NCBI RefSeq assembly: GCF_005233835.1
Contig: NZ_SZQA01000056.1
Location: forward strand, 1-36,759
Direction of reading: 5' to 3'
From: Herbidospora galbida
GTDB taxonomy: Bacteria; Actinomycetota; Actinomycetes; Streptosporangiales; Streptosporangiaceae
DNA length: 36,759 nucleotides
Shown here: positions 15,632 to 24,676 of the stretch, one piece after another
How the letters are laid out: each line of letters begins with the position of its first letter
Position numbering within the stretch: position 1 is the stretch's first letter
Position numbers and translations under genes: made by a program
Notes under the pieces: model-generated
What the model was told of the DNA's origin: nothing
The model's input: the letters and a program-made list of their open reading frames with translations, nothing else
The model's database searches: none

Positions 15632-18079
15632 TCAGGGAAGAATCCGCTGTTCGCGTGGCGTCCCAAGCCGTTGGAAGAGAGCCTGTGCTTCTTCGAAAAA
15701 TGCGTCCGCTCCCGGCTGCCGGGTTGTCTGCCGCACCCGGCCCAAGAGGCGCAATGTCTCGGCCTGGCCGACGGGGTTGGGCAGTTGCCGGCAGATCGTG
15801 AGTGCCTGGGTGAGCAGGTCGGCGGCGATCTGGTGCTCGCCCAAGAGGTGTCGGTCGTGGCCGAGTTCGGTCAGCGCACTGGCCCGGCCAGCGGGATGGT
15901 CGATGGACCGGTAGGCGGTCAAGGCGCGTTCGTGTAGTCGCAGGGCGGTGTCGAGGTCGCCTGCGTTGCGGTGCAGGCGGCCGAGGTCGCGGTCGCAGTC
16001 GGCTTCGCCGAGGCGGTCGTAGATGCTTCGGTAGAGGTCGCGGGCGCGTTCGTGGAGGTGGGCGGCGGCCTGTCCGGTTGCCTCCCGGACGCGTCCGAGG
16101 ACGTTGAGCGCGTTGGCCTGGGCTAAGCGTTGGCCGGTGGTCTCGGCTTGGGAAAGTGCGTGGTGCAGCAGGTCCTCCGCTGCGTGGTAGTCGCCGGTCC
16201 GGTAGCGGACTCGGGCCAGCTCCCAGCTCAGGGCGGCTGCCCGGCTGCGCTCGCCCAGGTCCGCGTAGCGGTTGCGAGCTTGTTCCCATCGTTGGGCCGC
16301 TGCCGGATATCGGCCGGTCAGATACAGGATGTTGCCGAGCTGGTAGTGCGCTGCGGCCATTCCCTGGTGGTCTCCCGAGCCACGCAGCATCGTCAAGGCC
16401 GCTTCGAGGAGTTTCCCGGCGCGGCGGTACTCTCCGGTCATCTGGAGCGCACCACAGCACGCGACCAGCGCCTTGGCCTCGCGCAGCGGGTCGCCGAGCT
16501 CCCGGGAGATCGCGGCGACCCGTTCATGAACGGCGGCCGACGCCCGGTAGTCACACGCGAAGTAGCGAGCCAGACCCAGTTCGGTCAGGGCGTTGGCCAT
16601 GCCCGGCCGGTCTCCGTGCCGCTCGTACAGCCGCCGGGCCTCTTCCAGCAGGACGGTGGCGGGGTGGTAGTCGCCGAGCCGCCGTCGCATGCGGGCGAGG
16701 TCGACGGATGCATTCGCACGTTCCCGGTCATCGGTGGCGGCGCTCACGGCGTGCTGATGAAGGATGGCGGCCTGCCGCCAGAGCCCATCCAACGCCAAGA
16801 ACGCGGCGAGCGCGGCCGACAGAGCGGTCACCCGCTCGGCCAGTGAGTGCTTGATGGCGTACTCAGCGCAGGCCAGCAGGTTGCCACGCTCGGTCCGCAG
16901 CCAGGCCAGCGCCGCGGCACGGGCGGCGGGGTCGCTGCCTGGGCCGACGGTCAGATGCCGGTCGGCGGCTTGCGTGCCGCGCTGGTAGTGGTCGAGCAGC
17001 CGGGCGATGGCCTCGCCGGTTTCGGCGGTGGTGGCGCGGGAGCGCGCGTAGGCGCGGGTCAGGTCGTGCAGGCGATAGCGGCCCGGTACGGGTTCCTCGA
17101 CGAGGTGCTCCACATAGAGGGCGGCGAGTTCCCGCTCGGCCTGGCCGGACGTGATCCCGGCCAGAGCGGCGGCGGCGCTCGGGTCGATGTCGGCGCCAGG
17201 GTGCAGGCCCAGTAGGCGGAACAGTCGCCGCCGTGGGGCTGGCAGGTTCCGGTAGGACAGATCGAAGGCGGCGGCCACCGCGCGATCTCCGGCGGCGAGC
17301 CGGTCGAGCTGGTCGACGGCCGCGGTGAAGTGTTCGGCGTACCGGGTGATGGACCAGGCGGGCTGGTGGGCGAGGCGGCCCGCCAGCAGTCCGATGGCCA
17401 GCGGCAGGTGGCCGCAGCGGGCCACCAGGTCGGCGACGGCCGCCGGCTCGGCGTGTCCCGGGGCGCGTCGGCTCAACCGGAGGAACAGTTCGCCGGCCTG
17501 GCCGGGGGGGAGCGGGTCGAGAGTCAGCGGTTCGGCGCCGTCGAAGGCGAGCAGCCGTCGGCGGCTCGTGATCAGGACCAGACAGTGGCCGTCGCCGGGG
17601 ATCAGCGGTTCGATCTGGGCCTGGCCGTCGGCATCGTCCAGGACCAGCAGCACGCGCCTGCCCGCCAGCCGGTCCCGCCACGCGCGGGCCCGGGCGTCCA
17701 GGCCGGCTGGGATCTCCTCTGGTGCCAGACCGGCCGAGATGAGGAGGTCGGAGAGGATCTCGCCTGGTTCGGCGGGGGGCGTGCCGGGGAGGTGGGCGTG
17801 CAGGCGGATGAAGAGTTGCCCGTCGGGGAAGGCATCGGAGAGCAGGTGCGCGGCGTGGGTGACCAGGGCGGTCTTGCCGACGCCGGGCATGCCGTCGATG
17901 GCGCGGACGGCGGCGGTTCCCGTGAGCAGGCGACGGAGTTCGTCGTCACGGCCGGTGAAGGCGGCCACGTCGCGGGGCAGGCCATGGCGGACCGGAGCCG
18001 CCGGACGGCCGACGTACAGGTCGCGGGCGGCGATGTGGACCTGGGCCTGGTCCTGGGCACGGGCGTGGACGTCGGTCAT
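15632..18079 (-). CDS. NB-ARC STAND ATPase with C-terminal TPR repeats
   Basis: The protein has 815 residues, starting at ATG 18079, which overlaps the upstream gene's TGA (ATGA). The frame is open further upstream, but that part is a shadow of the 117-residue gene. A short lead, Q-V-H-I-A-A-R-D-L-Y-V, precedes the ATPase. F-T-G-R-D-D-E-L begins the NB-ARC domain, with Walker A GMPGVGKTA (63-71), Walker B V-L-L-V-L-D-D-A (143-150), L-V-L-I-T-S-R-R (about 167-174), C-G-H-L-P-L-A-I (GxP motif) and L-H-D-L in the MHD position. From about 430 to 800 it is tetratricopeptide repeats (e.g. A-N-A-L-T-E-L-G-L-A-R-Y). It resembles AfsR-type regulators without a DNA-binding SARP domain, so a signalling or defence switch is more likely than direct transcription control. 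No effector domain is visible. Confidence 0.85.
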   Translation of the reverse strand: MTDVHARAQDQAQVHIAARDLYVGRPAAPVRHGLPRDVAAFTGRDDELRRLLTGTAAVRAIDGMPGVGKTALVTHAAHLLSDAFPDGQLFIRLHAHLPGTPPAEPGEILSDLLISAGLAPEEIPAGLDARARAWRDRLAGRRVLLVLDDADGQAQIEPLIPGDGHCLVLITSRRRLLAFDGAEPLTLDPLPPGQAGELFLRLSRRAPGHAEPAAVADLVARCGHLPLAIGLLAGRLAHQPAWSITRYAEHFTAAVDQLDRLAAGDRAVAAAFDLSYRNLPAPRRRLFRLLGLHPGADIDPSAAAALAGITSGQAERELAALYVEHLVEEPVPGRYRLHDLTRAYARSRATTAETGEAIARLLDHYQRGTQAADRHLTVGPGSDPAARAAALAWLRTERGNLLACAEYAIKHSLAERVTALSAALAAFLALDGLWRQAAILHQHAVSAATDDRERANASVDLARMRRRLGDYHPATVLLEEARRLYERHGDRPGMANALTELGLARYFACDYRASAAVHERVAAISRELGDPLREAKALVACCGALQMTGEYRRAGKLLEAALTMLRGSGDHQGMAAAHYQLGNILYLTGRYPAAAQRWEQARNRYADLGERSRAAALSWELARVRYRTGDYHAAEDLLHHALSQAETTGQRLAQANALNVLGRVREATGQAAAHLHERARDLYRSIYDRLGEADCDRDLGRLHRNAGDLDTALRLHERALTAYRSIDHPAGRASALTELGHDRHLLGEHQIAADLLTQALTICRQLPNPVGQAETLRLLGRVRQTTRQPGADAFFEEAQALFQRLGTPREQRILP

Positions 18080-18429
18080 TGGCCGGTGACGTGCATGTCC
18101 CGTCCCGCGATGAACTGGCGTGCGTCGTCCCGGGCGGTGGCGTTGATGACGACCGGCCGTTCCAGCAGCCGGATCAGGTCCGCGGGGTCGTCCACGAGCG
18201 GTTCCAGCCGCAGCGCCCATTCGCGGCACAGGGCACTCTCGGCCGCCGTGTCCCCTCGCTCGCGGGCCAGCAGCAGCCGAGCCCGCGCCTCGTCCAGTTC
18301 ATCCGGTAGGCCTTCGGCGCGCCGTGTTCTTCTCGCCCAGTCGGCCATCGCGGCTCGAGTGTGCTGCCAGGCATCGGTGGCCATCGCTCCGACCAGAGCC
18401 GTCGCGGCCGCGAGCATGATCGGATCCAC
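18076..18429 (-). CDS. Small partner protein of the NB-ARC/TPR ATPase
   Basis: The protein has 117 residues. It starts at GTG 18429 after GAGGGGGATGAC, a strong Shine-Dalgarno region. A short hydrophobic N-terminus (MDPIMLAAATALVGAMATDA-W) leads into a charged helical body, then L-I-R-L-L-E, and the end Q-F-I-A-G-R-D-M-H-V-T. Proteins of this layout, with an A-T-A-L-V-G-A-M-x-T-D-A-W start and an A-G-R-D-x-x-[IV] end, are common next to actinobacterial NB-ARC/TPR genes. It overlaps that gene by 4 bp, so the two are translationally coupled and probably form one system. The biochemical role is unknown; membrane tethering or adaptor is inference. Confidence 0.75.
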   Translation of the reverse strand: MDPIMLAAATALVGAMATDAWQHTRAAMADWARRTRRAEGLPDELDEARARLLLARERGDTAAESALCREWALRLEPLVDDPADLIRLLERPVVINATARDDARQFIAGRDMHVTGQ

Positions 18430-18541
18430 GTCATCCCCCTCACCTCAGATCTCACTGAATGCTGTCAGTTGATCGCATGGCGTAGAGGCGGAATGCCTCG
18501 CTTGTGACGGCGCCGAGATCTCGGTGATCGACAATCGGCGC
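18430..18541. promoter_or_regulatory. Divergent intergenic region with a palindrome
   Basis: Between the minus-strand NB-ARC operon and the plus-strand secreted protein lie a perfect 12-bp palindrome, CCGAGATCTCGG (18513-18524), and an inverted repeat GAGGC/GCCTC (18485-18499). The palindrome is 18 bp upstream of the ATG at 18542, so a bound repressor could control one or both genes. No clear -10 or -35 pair was found. Confidence 0.35.
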
Positions 18542-19303
18542 ATGGTCGCACTGAAGATCGCGGTGGCGGCGTCGTTACTCCTCTCGGCGTCGCCGGTCGA
18601 AGCGGATCCGTACTTCGGCGACGTCAGGCAGGCGGTCCTGCGCCATTCCGCCGGGAACGGCGGCGTGCACTTCTCGACGAGGACGCGCGAGAGGATGTAC
18701 GACATCCTGAGCACGGAGACCAGCGCGGGCGCCTTCCGGTTCAATCGCTCGGGAATCGCCCGCTCCGACGTCACCTACATCGGCGACGACGGATTCGGGA
18801 CGTCGCGCGTCCGCATCGTCACGATCGGGCGGCGGAGCTACACGCGCGCCACCTCGCTCTCGAGGAAACCACTCTCCGCGAAATGGAAGGACTTCGGCAC
18901 TTACGGCGGCGGCTTCCACTACGCGGCCGACGTCATCAGCGGCGTCAACCCGGCCTTCCTCGACCTGATCGAGCCGGACGCCTCCGCGGGCGTGCCCGGC
19001 GGCGAGATGGACGGAGTGCCGACGACTCTGTACACGGGCTTCGTTGACGTGCCGGGTTTCGCGACCACACTGGCCGGCGTGCGGTTCAGTCTCGACCCTG
19101 ATTCGGTCGGCGGGCGCGTCACCTGGCGTCTGTGGGCCGGTCCCGACGACCTGCCGCGGCGGTTCACCGCCTCGATCATCTGGGACCTGGCCGGAATCAA
19201 GGAATCCAACGAGACCGTAAACCTGACCACCTTCTACAAGCGCTGGGACACCCGGGTGGAGATCAAGGCCCCACCCGGGAAGTTCGTGGTCAAGGCCTGG
19301 TGA
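18542..19303 (+). CDS. Secreted LppX/LprG-like protein
   Basis: The protein has 253 residues from ATG 18542; an in-frame GTG at 18524 is possible. MVALKIAVAASLLLSASPVEA is a plausible signal peptide, cleaved before D-P-Y. There is no lipobox Cys, unlike mycobacterial LppX/LprAFG. The body alternates beta strands and ends in W-D-T-R-V-E-I-K-A-P-P, which resembles the W-G-x-P-V-x-[IV]-x-A-P-P ending of LppX_LprAFG/LolA-like proteins. These bind lipids or lipophilic molecules in a half-barrel. A role at the cell surface is likely; its ligand is unknown. It sits between two STAND loci, and whether it belongs to them functionally cannot be told. Confidence 0.6.
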   Translation: MVALKIAVAASLLLSASPVEADPYFGDVRQAVLRHSAGNGGVHFSTRTRERMYDILSTETSAGAFRFNRSGIARSDVTYIGDDGFGTSRVRIVTIGRRSYTRATSLSRKPLSAKWKDFGTYGGGFHYAADVISGVNPAFLDLIEPDASAGVPGGEMDGVPTTLYTGFVDVPGFATTLAGVRFSLDPDSVGGRVTWRLWAGPDDLPRRFTASIIWDLAGIKESNETVNLTTFYKRWDTRVEIKAPPGKFVVKAW

Positions 19304-19415
19304 CCAATGACCACTCGCCGGACGGGAGGTCGAAGGTGTCGGTAGCGGGCCGGCCCCGCCACCACCTCTGAGTGGGATATCGGTCGCGACTGGCTCGTAA
19401 CGGGTGCGGGGCGGC

Positions 19416-19429
19416 CGGGGATATCCCCG
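19416..19429. promoter_or_regulatory. Perfect 14-bp palindrome upstream of the STAND-WD40 gene
   Basis: CGGGGATATCCCCG lies 43 bp upstream of the ATG at 19473. Its symmetry and position suit an operator. The GGATATC core also occurs at 19375-19381. No regulator is identified. Confidence 0.4.
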
Positions 19430-19472
19430 TAGTGCGTTGTTGTGTTCGCCGACCCCGGGCGGGGATGTCGCG

Positions 19473-22400
19473 ATGACTTCGACTCCCGGTTCCCGGGATG
19501 GGAGCAAGGACGCCGATTTCGGCGGTCTCGCCTTGCCTGCCGGTGTCGCCGAGCAGATGCGCCGGGGAGTTCAAGGGTGGGTGCACTTCGGCGCCCACCA
19601 GTTACAACTGGGCGCCGACGGGGTTCGGCTGACCGCTCACCAGGTGCGTCGTGGTGCGGCTCAAGCTGCTCGCGCTACTCCGGTTGTGGTGCTGGCCGGG
19701 CTGAGCGCCGCCGCGTTGGCGCCGGTGGCGTTGGCCGCCGCCGGGGTGACCCTAGTCGGTGCGGCCGAGGTGGGAGTGGGCGCGCTGGCCGGGCTGGGCA
19801 CCAACATCCTGAGCGAGATGATCGTTCGTGGCGTCGACCGCTGGCGTGGCGCCACCGGCGATCTTCCCTCCGTGGAGGAGGTCGAGCGAGAGCTTGCCGC
19901 TGGCATCGAGAAGGTGCTGGAGCGCGGCGATGAACAAGCCGTCCAGCTCCGCGAGGAGATCGCCGCAGTGCTGGCGCGGGCCGGGGCGGCCGAGGCCGCC
20001 CTCACCCAGGCGCTGGAACTCGGCGAGCAGCGGCTGTACGCCTACCTGATCACAGCGTTCGCCGAGGTGGAGCAGGATTTCGCCGAGTTCGCCTTCCTGC
20101 TGACCGGCCTGGAGGACGCGGCGGTAGACATCCAGCGGACGCTGCGGCATCAGGACGCCGAGCACCGTCGCCTTTCGGCGCAGATGACGATCATCCGCGA
20201 CGAGGTGACCGCCATCCGCGCTCAGACCCGGCCCCGCCGCGGCAAGAACACCGCGAACGCCGGCAAGGCCTCTCCCCGCTGGATCGGCGAGTGCCCGTAT
20301 CCGGGACTGGTGACCTTCAACGAGGACGACAGCGAGATCTTCCACGGCCGGGGCGCGGCCAGCGCGAAGCTGACCGCGACGCTGGCCGAACGCCTCGACG
20401 GGCCAGGCATGCTGGTGGTCACCGGCCCCTCCGGCGCCGGCAAGTCCTCGCTACTGCGCGCCGGACTGCTCCACCGGGTAGCTCGCGGCCTGATGCCCGG
20501 GGTGCCTGAGGCGGCGCACTGGCCGCGGCTGGTCATGACCCCGACCGCCGACCCGCTGACGGAACTGGCGGTCCATCTGGCCGCCATAGCCGGCCTGGAT
20601 GCGGCGGAACTGGCCGACACGCTGGCCACCGACCCGGACTGCGCCCCGCTCGTGATGCGCCAGGCAGTGATCCGGCATCTGTCCGAACACGGCCGCAGCG
20701 TGCAGCAACCGGAACGGGCCCGGCTGGTCGTGGTGGTCGACCAGTTCGAAGAGATCTTCACGCTGCGCGCCAACACCACCGGACCCCTGTACCCAGACCA
20801 ACCAGGCGGTACAGCCACAGGCGGGGATGGCGACGAACGCCGGGAGGCGTTCATGTCAGTGCTGCACGCCGCCGCACACACCCCCGCAGGCCCCGACGGC
20901 TCGCCCGCCGGGCTGGTCGTGCTGGGTGTGCGCGGCGATTTCTGGGATCGCTGCGCCGCCTATCCGCAGTTGCAGGACGCCCTAGAGGCAGGGCCTTTCA
21001 CCATCCGGCCGATGGAGGAGCCGCAGTTGCGCCAGGCCATCACCGGCCCCGCCCGCGCCGCGGGCCTGCATCTGGAGGGCGGGCTGGCCGAGCTGATCCT
21101 GGACGAACTGCGCGCACACGGACCTATGGTCGCCGGTACTGCCCCGCAGATAGAAGAAGGGGTGCTGCCGCTCCTAGCCCAGGCGATGCGCGCGGCATGG
21201 GAGAAACGCGAAGGCGATCGCCTGACCCGGCACGGCTACGACGACGGCGGCGGCATCGCCCACGCTGTCCAGATCAGTGCCGAAGCCGTCTACGCCGGAC
21301 TCACCTCGGCCCAGCGCGGCCTCGCCCGGCAGGTGATGCAGCGGATGACGGTGGTCCTGCCGGACGGTCAGTGCGTGCGCCGCCCGGTGACCCGCGACGA
21401 ACTGCACGCCAGCCTGGCTCCTGAGCAGGTGCTCCAGGTCGACGCGTTGGTTGAGGCCTTTATCCAGCGGCGGCTGATGGTGAGCGGCGAAGGCACCGCA
21501 GGGCTCGCTCACGACGTGCTGCTGACCGCCTGGCCACGCCTGCGGACCTGGCTCGCCGAGGACCAGGCCGACCGGATCATGCATAGCCAGGTCCTCCAGG
21601 ACGCCGACAAGTGGGGCCTGCACGGTCGCGACCCCTCCTTCCTCTACCGGGGATCTCGCCTGGAGGATGCGCAGAGCGCGGCCGAACGCTGGAGGGCCGA
21701 TCCCGGCCGCTACCCGCACTGGCCACATCCGATGCCGTCGACGCCTTCCTGACTGCCAGCGCGCATGCTGCCGCCCGATCCCGACGTCGCTGGCAGGCGG
21801 CGGTCGGGCTGCTGGCCGGACTGCTGGTGATCGCGATCATCACCGCAGTGGCCGCAGTTCGCTTTGGCCACGACGCCGACCAGCAGCGTGCTGAAGTACT
21901 CAGCCGCAGCGCTCAAGCCTGGTCTCGACAAGCGGCCGCCTACAGCCAAGACGTCCCGGAGGACCCTGCCACCTCGGCACGACTGGCCGCCGCTGCCTAT
22001 GCGCTCTTCCCGACCAGTGAAGCCTCGGCAAGCATTACCTCCCTGCTGACCAGATCTCCACGGGCAGTCCTAACGGGCCACACCGACAGGGTGTTCTCGG
22101 TGGCGTTCTCCCCCGACGGCACCCGCCTGGCCAGCAGCAGCGCCGACAAGACGGTGCGGATCTGGGATACACGCACCGCCACCCCCATCGGCAAACCTCT
22201 CACCGGCCACGAGGGCAGCGTGTCATCGGTGGCGTTCTCGCCCGACGGCACCCGCCTGGCCAGCAGCAGCGCCGACAAGACGGTGCGGATCTGGGATGCG
22301 CGCACCGGCGCCCCGATCGGCGCGCCCCTCACCGGCCACACCGACAGCGTGTGGTCGGTGGCGTTCTCCCCCGATGGCACCCGCCTGGCCAGCAGCAGTG

Positions 22401-23964
22401 ACGACGAGACGGTGCGATTGTGGGATCCGGATACCGGCACCCCCATCGGCACGCCCCTCACCGGCCACACCGACAGCGTGTCATCGGTGGGCTTCTCGCC
22501 CGATGGCACCCGCCTGGCCAGCGGCAGCCTCGACGAGACGGTGCGATTGTGGGATCCGGATACCGGCACCCCCATCGGCACGCCCCTCACCGGCCACACC
22601 GACAGCGTGTGGTCGGTGGCGTTCTCCCCCGATGGCACCCGCCTGGCCAGCGGCAGTGACGACGAGACGGTGCGATTGTGGGATCCGGACATCGGCACCC
22701 CCATCGGCACGCCCCTCACCGGCCACGAGGGCAGCGTGCTCTCGGTGGCGTTCTCCCCGAACAGCACTCGCCTGGCCAGCAGCGACCTCGACGAGACGGT
22801 GCGATTGTGAGATCCGGACATCGGCACCCCCATCGGCACACCCATCACCGTCAGCACCGGCAACCTATGGTCGGTGGCGTTCGCACCGGACGGCACCCGC
22901 CTGGCCGGCGGCAGCACCGACAAGACGGTGCGGCTGTGGGATGCGCGCACCGGCACCCTCATCGTTAAAACCGGCCATGAGGGCAGCGTGACCTCAGTGG
23001 CGTTCTCGCCCGACGGCACCCGCCTGGCCAGCAGCAGCGCCGACAAGACGGTGCGGATCTGGGATGCGCGCACCGGCACCCTCATCAGTGAACCCCTAAC
23101 CGGCCACGAGGGCAGCGTCACCTCGGTGACGTTCTCCCCCGATGGCACACGCCTGGCCACCAGCAGCACCGACAACACGGTGCGGATCTGGGATGCGCGC
23201 ACCGGCCCCCCATCGGCGCACCCCTCACCGGCCACACCGACAGCGTGTTCTCGGTGGCGTTCTCGCCCGACGGCACCCGCCTGGCCAGCAGCAGCGCCGA
23301 CGAGACGGTGCGGATCTGGGATATACACACCGGCGCCCCCATCGGCGCACCCCTCACCGGCCACGAGGGCAGCGTGTCATCAGTGGCGTTCTCCCCCGAT
23401 GGCACACGCCTGGCCAGCGGCAGCACCGACGAGACGGTGCGATTGTGGAACCCGGACACCGGCACCCCCATCGGCGCACCCCTCACCGGCCACACCGACA
23501 GCGTGTTCTCGGTGGCGTTCTCCCCCGATGGCACCCGCCTGGCCACTGGCAGTGACGACGAGACGGTGCGATTGTGGGATCCGCGCACCGGCACCCCCAT
23601 CGGCAAACCCCTCACCGGCCACGAGGGCTTCGTGTCCTCGGTGGCGTTCTCCCCGGACGGCACTCGCCTGGCCAGCAGCGGCGATGACAAGACGGTGCGG
23701 ATCTGGGATCCGCGCACCGGCACCCCCATCGACACACCTTTCACCGGCCACGCTGACATCGTGTGGTCGGTGGCGTTCTCCCCGGACGGCACTCGCCTGG
23801 CCAGCAGCGGCTACGACGAAACGTTGCGGATCTGGGACGTCGCGCTCCCGTACGATCTTCCTGCCGCCGTGTGCGTCATTGCGGTCCGTGGATTCACCCC
23901 ACAGGAATGGCGGCAGTACATGCCCGACGTGCCCTACCGGCCCACCTGTCCTGCATCTCGATAG
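19473..23964 (+). pseudogene. STAND NTPase: two-helix N-module, nSTAND1, TM helix, 14 WD40 repeats; disrupted frame
   Basis: ATG 19473 follows GGGGA. Residues about 72-122 form the hydrophobic hairpin (GLSAAALAPVAL to G-L-G-T-N-I-L-S-E-M), and about 135-250 a helical region. CPYPGLVTFNEDDSEIFHGR (274-293) is the nSTAND1 hallmark. Walker A GPSGAGKSS (318-326) and Walker B L-V-V-V-V-D-Q-F-E-E (418-427) follow. After the ATPase a TM helix ([19 protein letters not shown], about 21800-21860) precedes the WD40 array. Three lesions exist: a 1-base loss near 21716 (the first frame ends at 21752), TGG changed to TGA at 22808-22810 inside repeat 6, and a 1-base loss in repeat 9 (about 23205). Restored, the product would be about 1,497 residues. 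It is a pseudogene, a recently inactivated allele, or carries assembly errors in a repetitive gene. Confidence 0.8.
22061..23845 (+). repeat. 14 tandem 129-bp WD40 units, nearly identical
   Basis: The 43-residue unit is L-T-G-H[39 protein letters not shown]. Fourteen copies would build two seven-bladed propellers. Variation is concentrated in the three residues after T-G-H, the residue after V, and the positions before and after the Asp of the D-x-T-V-R block. Unit 7 is the most diverged (ITVSTGNLWSVAFAPDG) and is two residues short at its end. High DNA identity indicates recent amplification or gene conversion. Confidence 0.85.
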
Positions 23965-24002
23965 AGCTGGGCTCTTCGGACATCCATGGACGGCTGGGCC
24001 CT

Positions 24003-24130
24003 CACCCTCCACACCGCCGCCCAGCTGCCACGCCTTGGTCGAGCTCCTGCGAACCTTCATGCCAGTGATCACCGGAATCGCCGAGCTAAGTACGCGCCGC
24101 CCTGATCAGGAGCGCCGTCGGTGAAGGCCA
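24003..24130 (+). repeat. Dispersed repeat copy C, running into the integrase remnant
   Basis: It begins about 40 bp after the WD40 stop. CCGCCGCCCAGCTGCC and the following bases align with copy A, giving ALVELLRTFMPVITGIAEL and a basic tail ending R-R-R-stop (TGA 24122-24124). The shared end, GTCGGTGAAGGCCATCGTGACC, overlaps the first codons of the recombinase remnant. Confidence 0.5.
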
Positions 24131-24432
24131 TCGTGACCCTCTTCTGCCGGGGCAGTGGAACACCCCTCGACCGCTGGACAGTCCTGCGGGAGTTCCAGAA
24201 GATCACCAAGCGTGCGGGACTGGGAGACGACTGGACGCCGCGAGAGTTACGGCACAGCTTCGTCTCCATCCTCAGCGCCCATGACGTTCGATTGGAGGAC
24301 ATCAGCGGCCTGGTAGGCCACGGAAGTACGCACGTGACCGAGACCGTCTACCGACACGAGATCAGGCCCGCCCTGACAAAGGGCGCCGAGGCCATGGACA
24401 AGATCTTTAAAAAGCGGACCACGTCCGCGTAG
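24121..24432 (+). pseudogene. int: Tyrosine recombinase (integrase), C-terminal remnant
   Basis: This is a 103-codon frame from GTG 24121. It contains T-P-R-E-L-R-H-S-F-V-S, then L-V-G-H, then T-V-Y-R-H, matching the second catalytic Arg, the His of box II and the nucleophilic Tyr of phage-type integrases. The SAM-like DNA-binding domain and the first catalytic Arg block are missing, so it cannot act alone. It lies 84 bp from the 3' end of tRNA-Pro, the usual place for an integrase whose element uses a tRNA as attachment site. I infer the remnant of the enzyme that inserted the left-hand island. Confidence 0.75.
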
Positions 24433-24453
24433 CCCACTGGCTCCCCGTTTGGC

Positions 24454-24499
24454 TCCCGAAGATCGGGAAAGGGGCCTCGGATTGACTCCGAAACCCCTT
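24454..24499 (-). terminator. Two adjacent stem-loops between integrase remnant and tRNA-Pro
   Basis: TCCCGA/TCGGGA with a 3-base loop (24454-24468) is followed by a two-part stem, AAGGGG/CCCCTT and TCGGA/TCCGA (24469-24499). These lie just past the 3' end of the tRNA and also after the recombinase stop, so they could end transcription from either side. Confidence 0.5.
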
Positions 24500-24516
24500 A
24501 CGACCAGCCAATACAC

Positions 24517-24593
<77 letters not shown>

Positions 24594-24676
24594 TTCACTG
24601 CTTCGTGCCCCTCAGGCACGGAACAACCTTAGCGCAGATTCGCGCCCCGCGTGCACCGACGCGTAGTGTGGCGATC

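Noticed and set aside
18080-18229. Upstream extension of the NB-ARC gene to 18229
   Set aside because: The extension lies inside the 117-residue gene in another frame and is Pro/Arg/Gly-rich. The ATGA overlap at 18076-18079 gives a better start.
21997-23792. Long minus-strand ORFs with regular repeats, opposite the WD40 array
   Set aside because: Periodicity comes from the 129-bp WD40 units. The antisense protein has no known fold and only mirrors the repeats.
22061-23845. Regular 129-bp repeats considered as a CRISPR array
   Set aside because: Units are contiguous, coding and 43 codons long, with no spacers. They are WD40 repeats.
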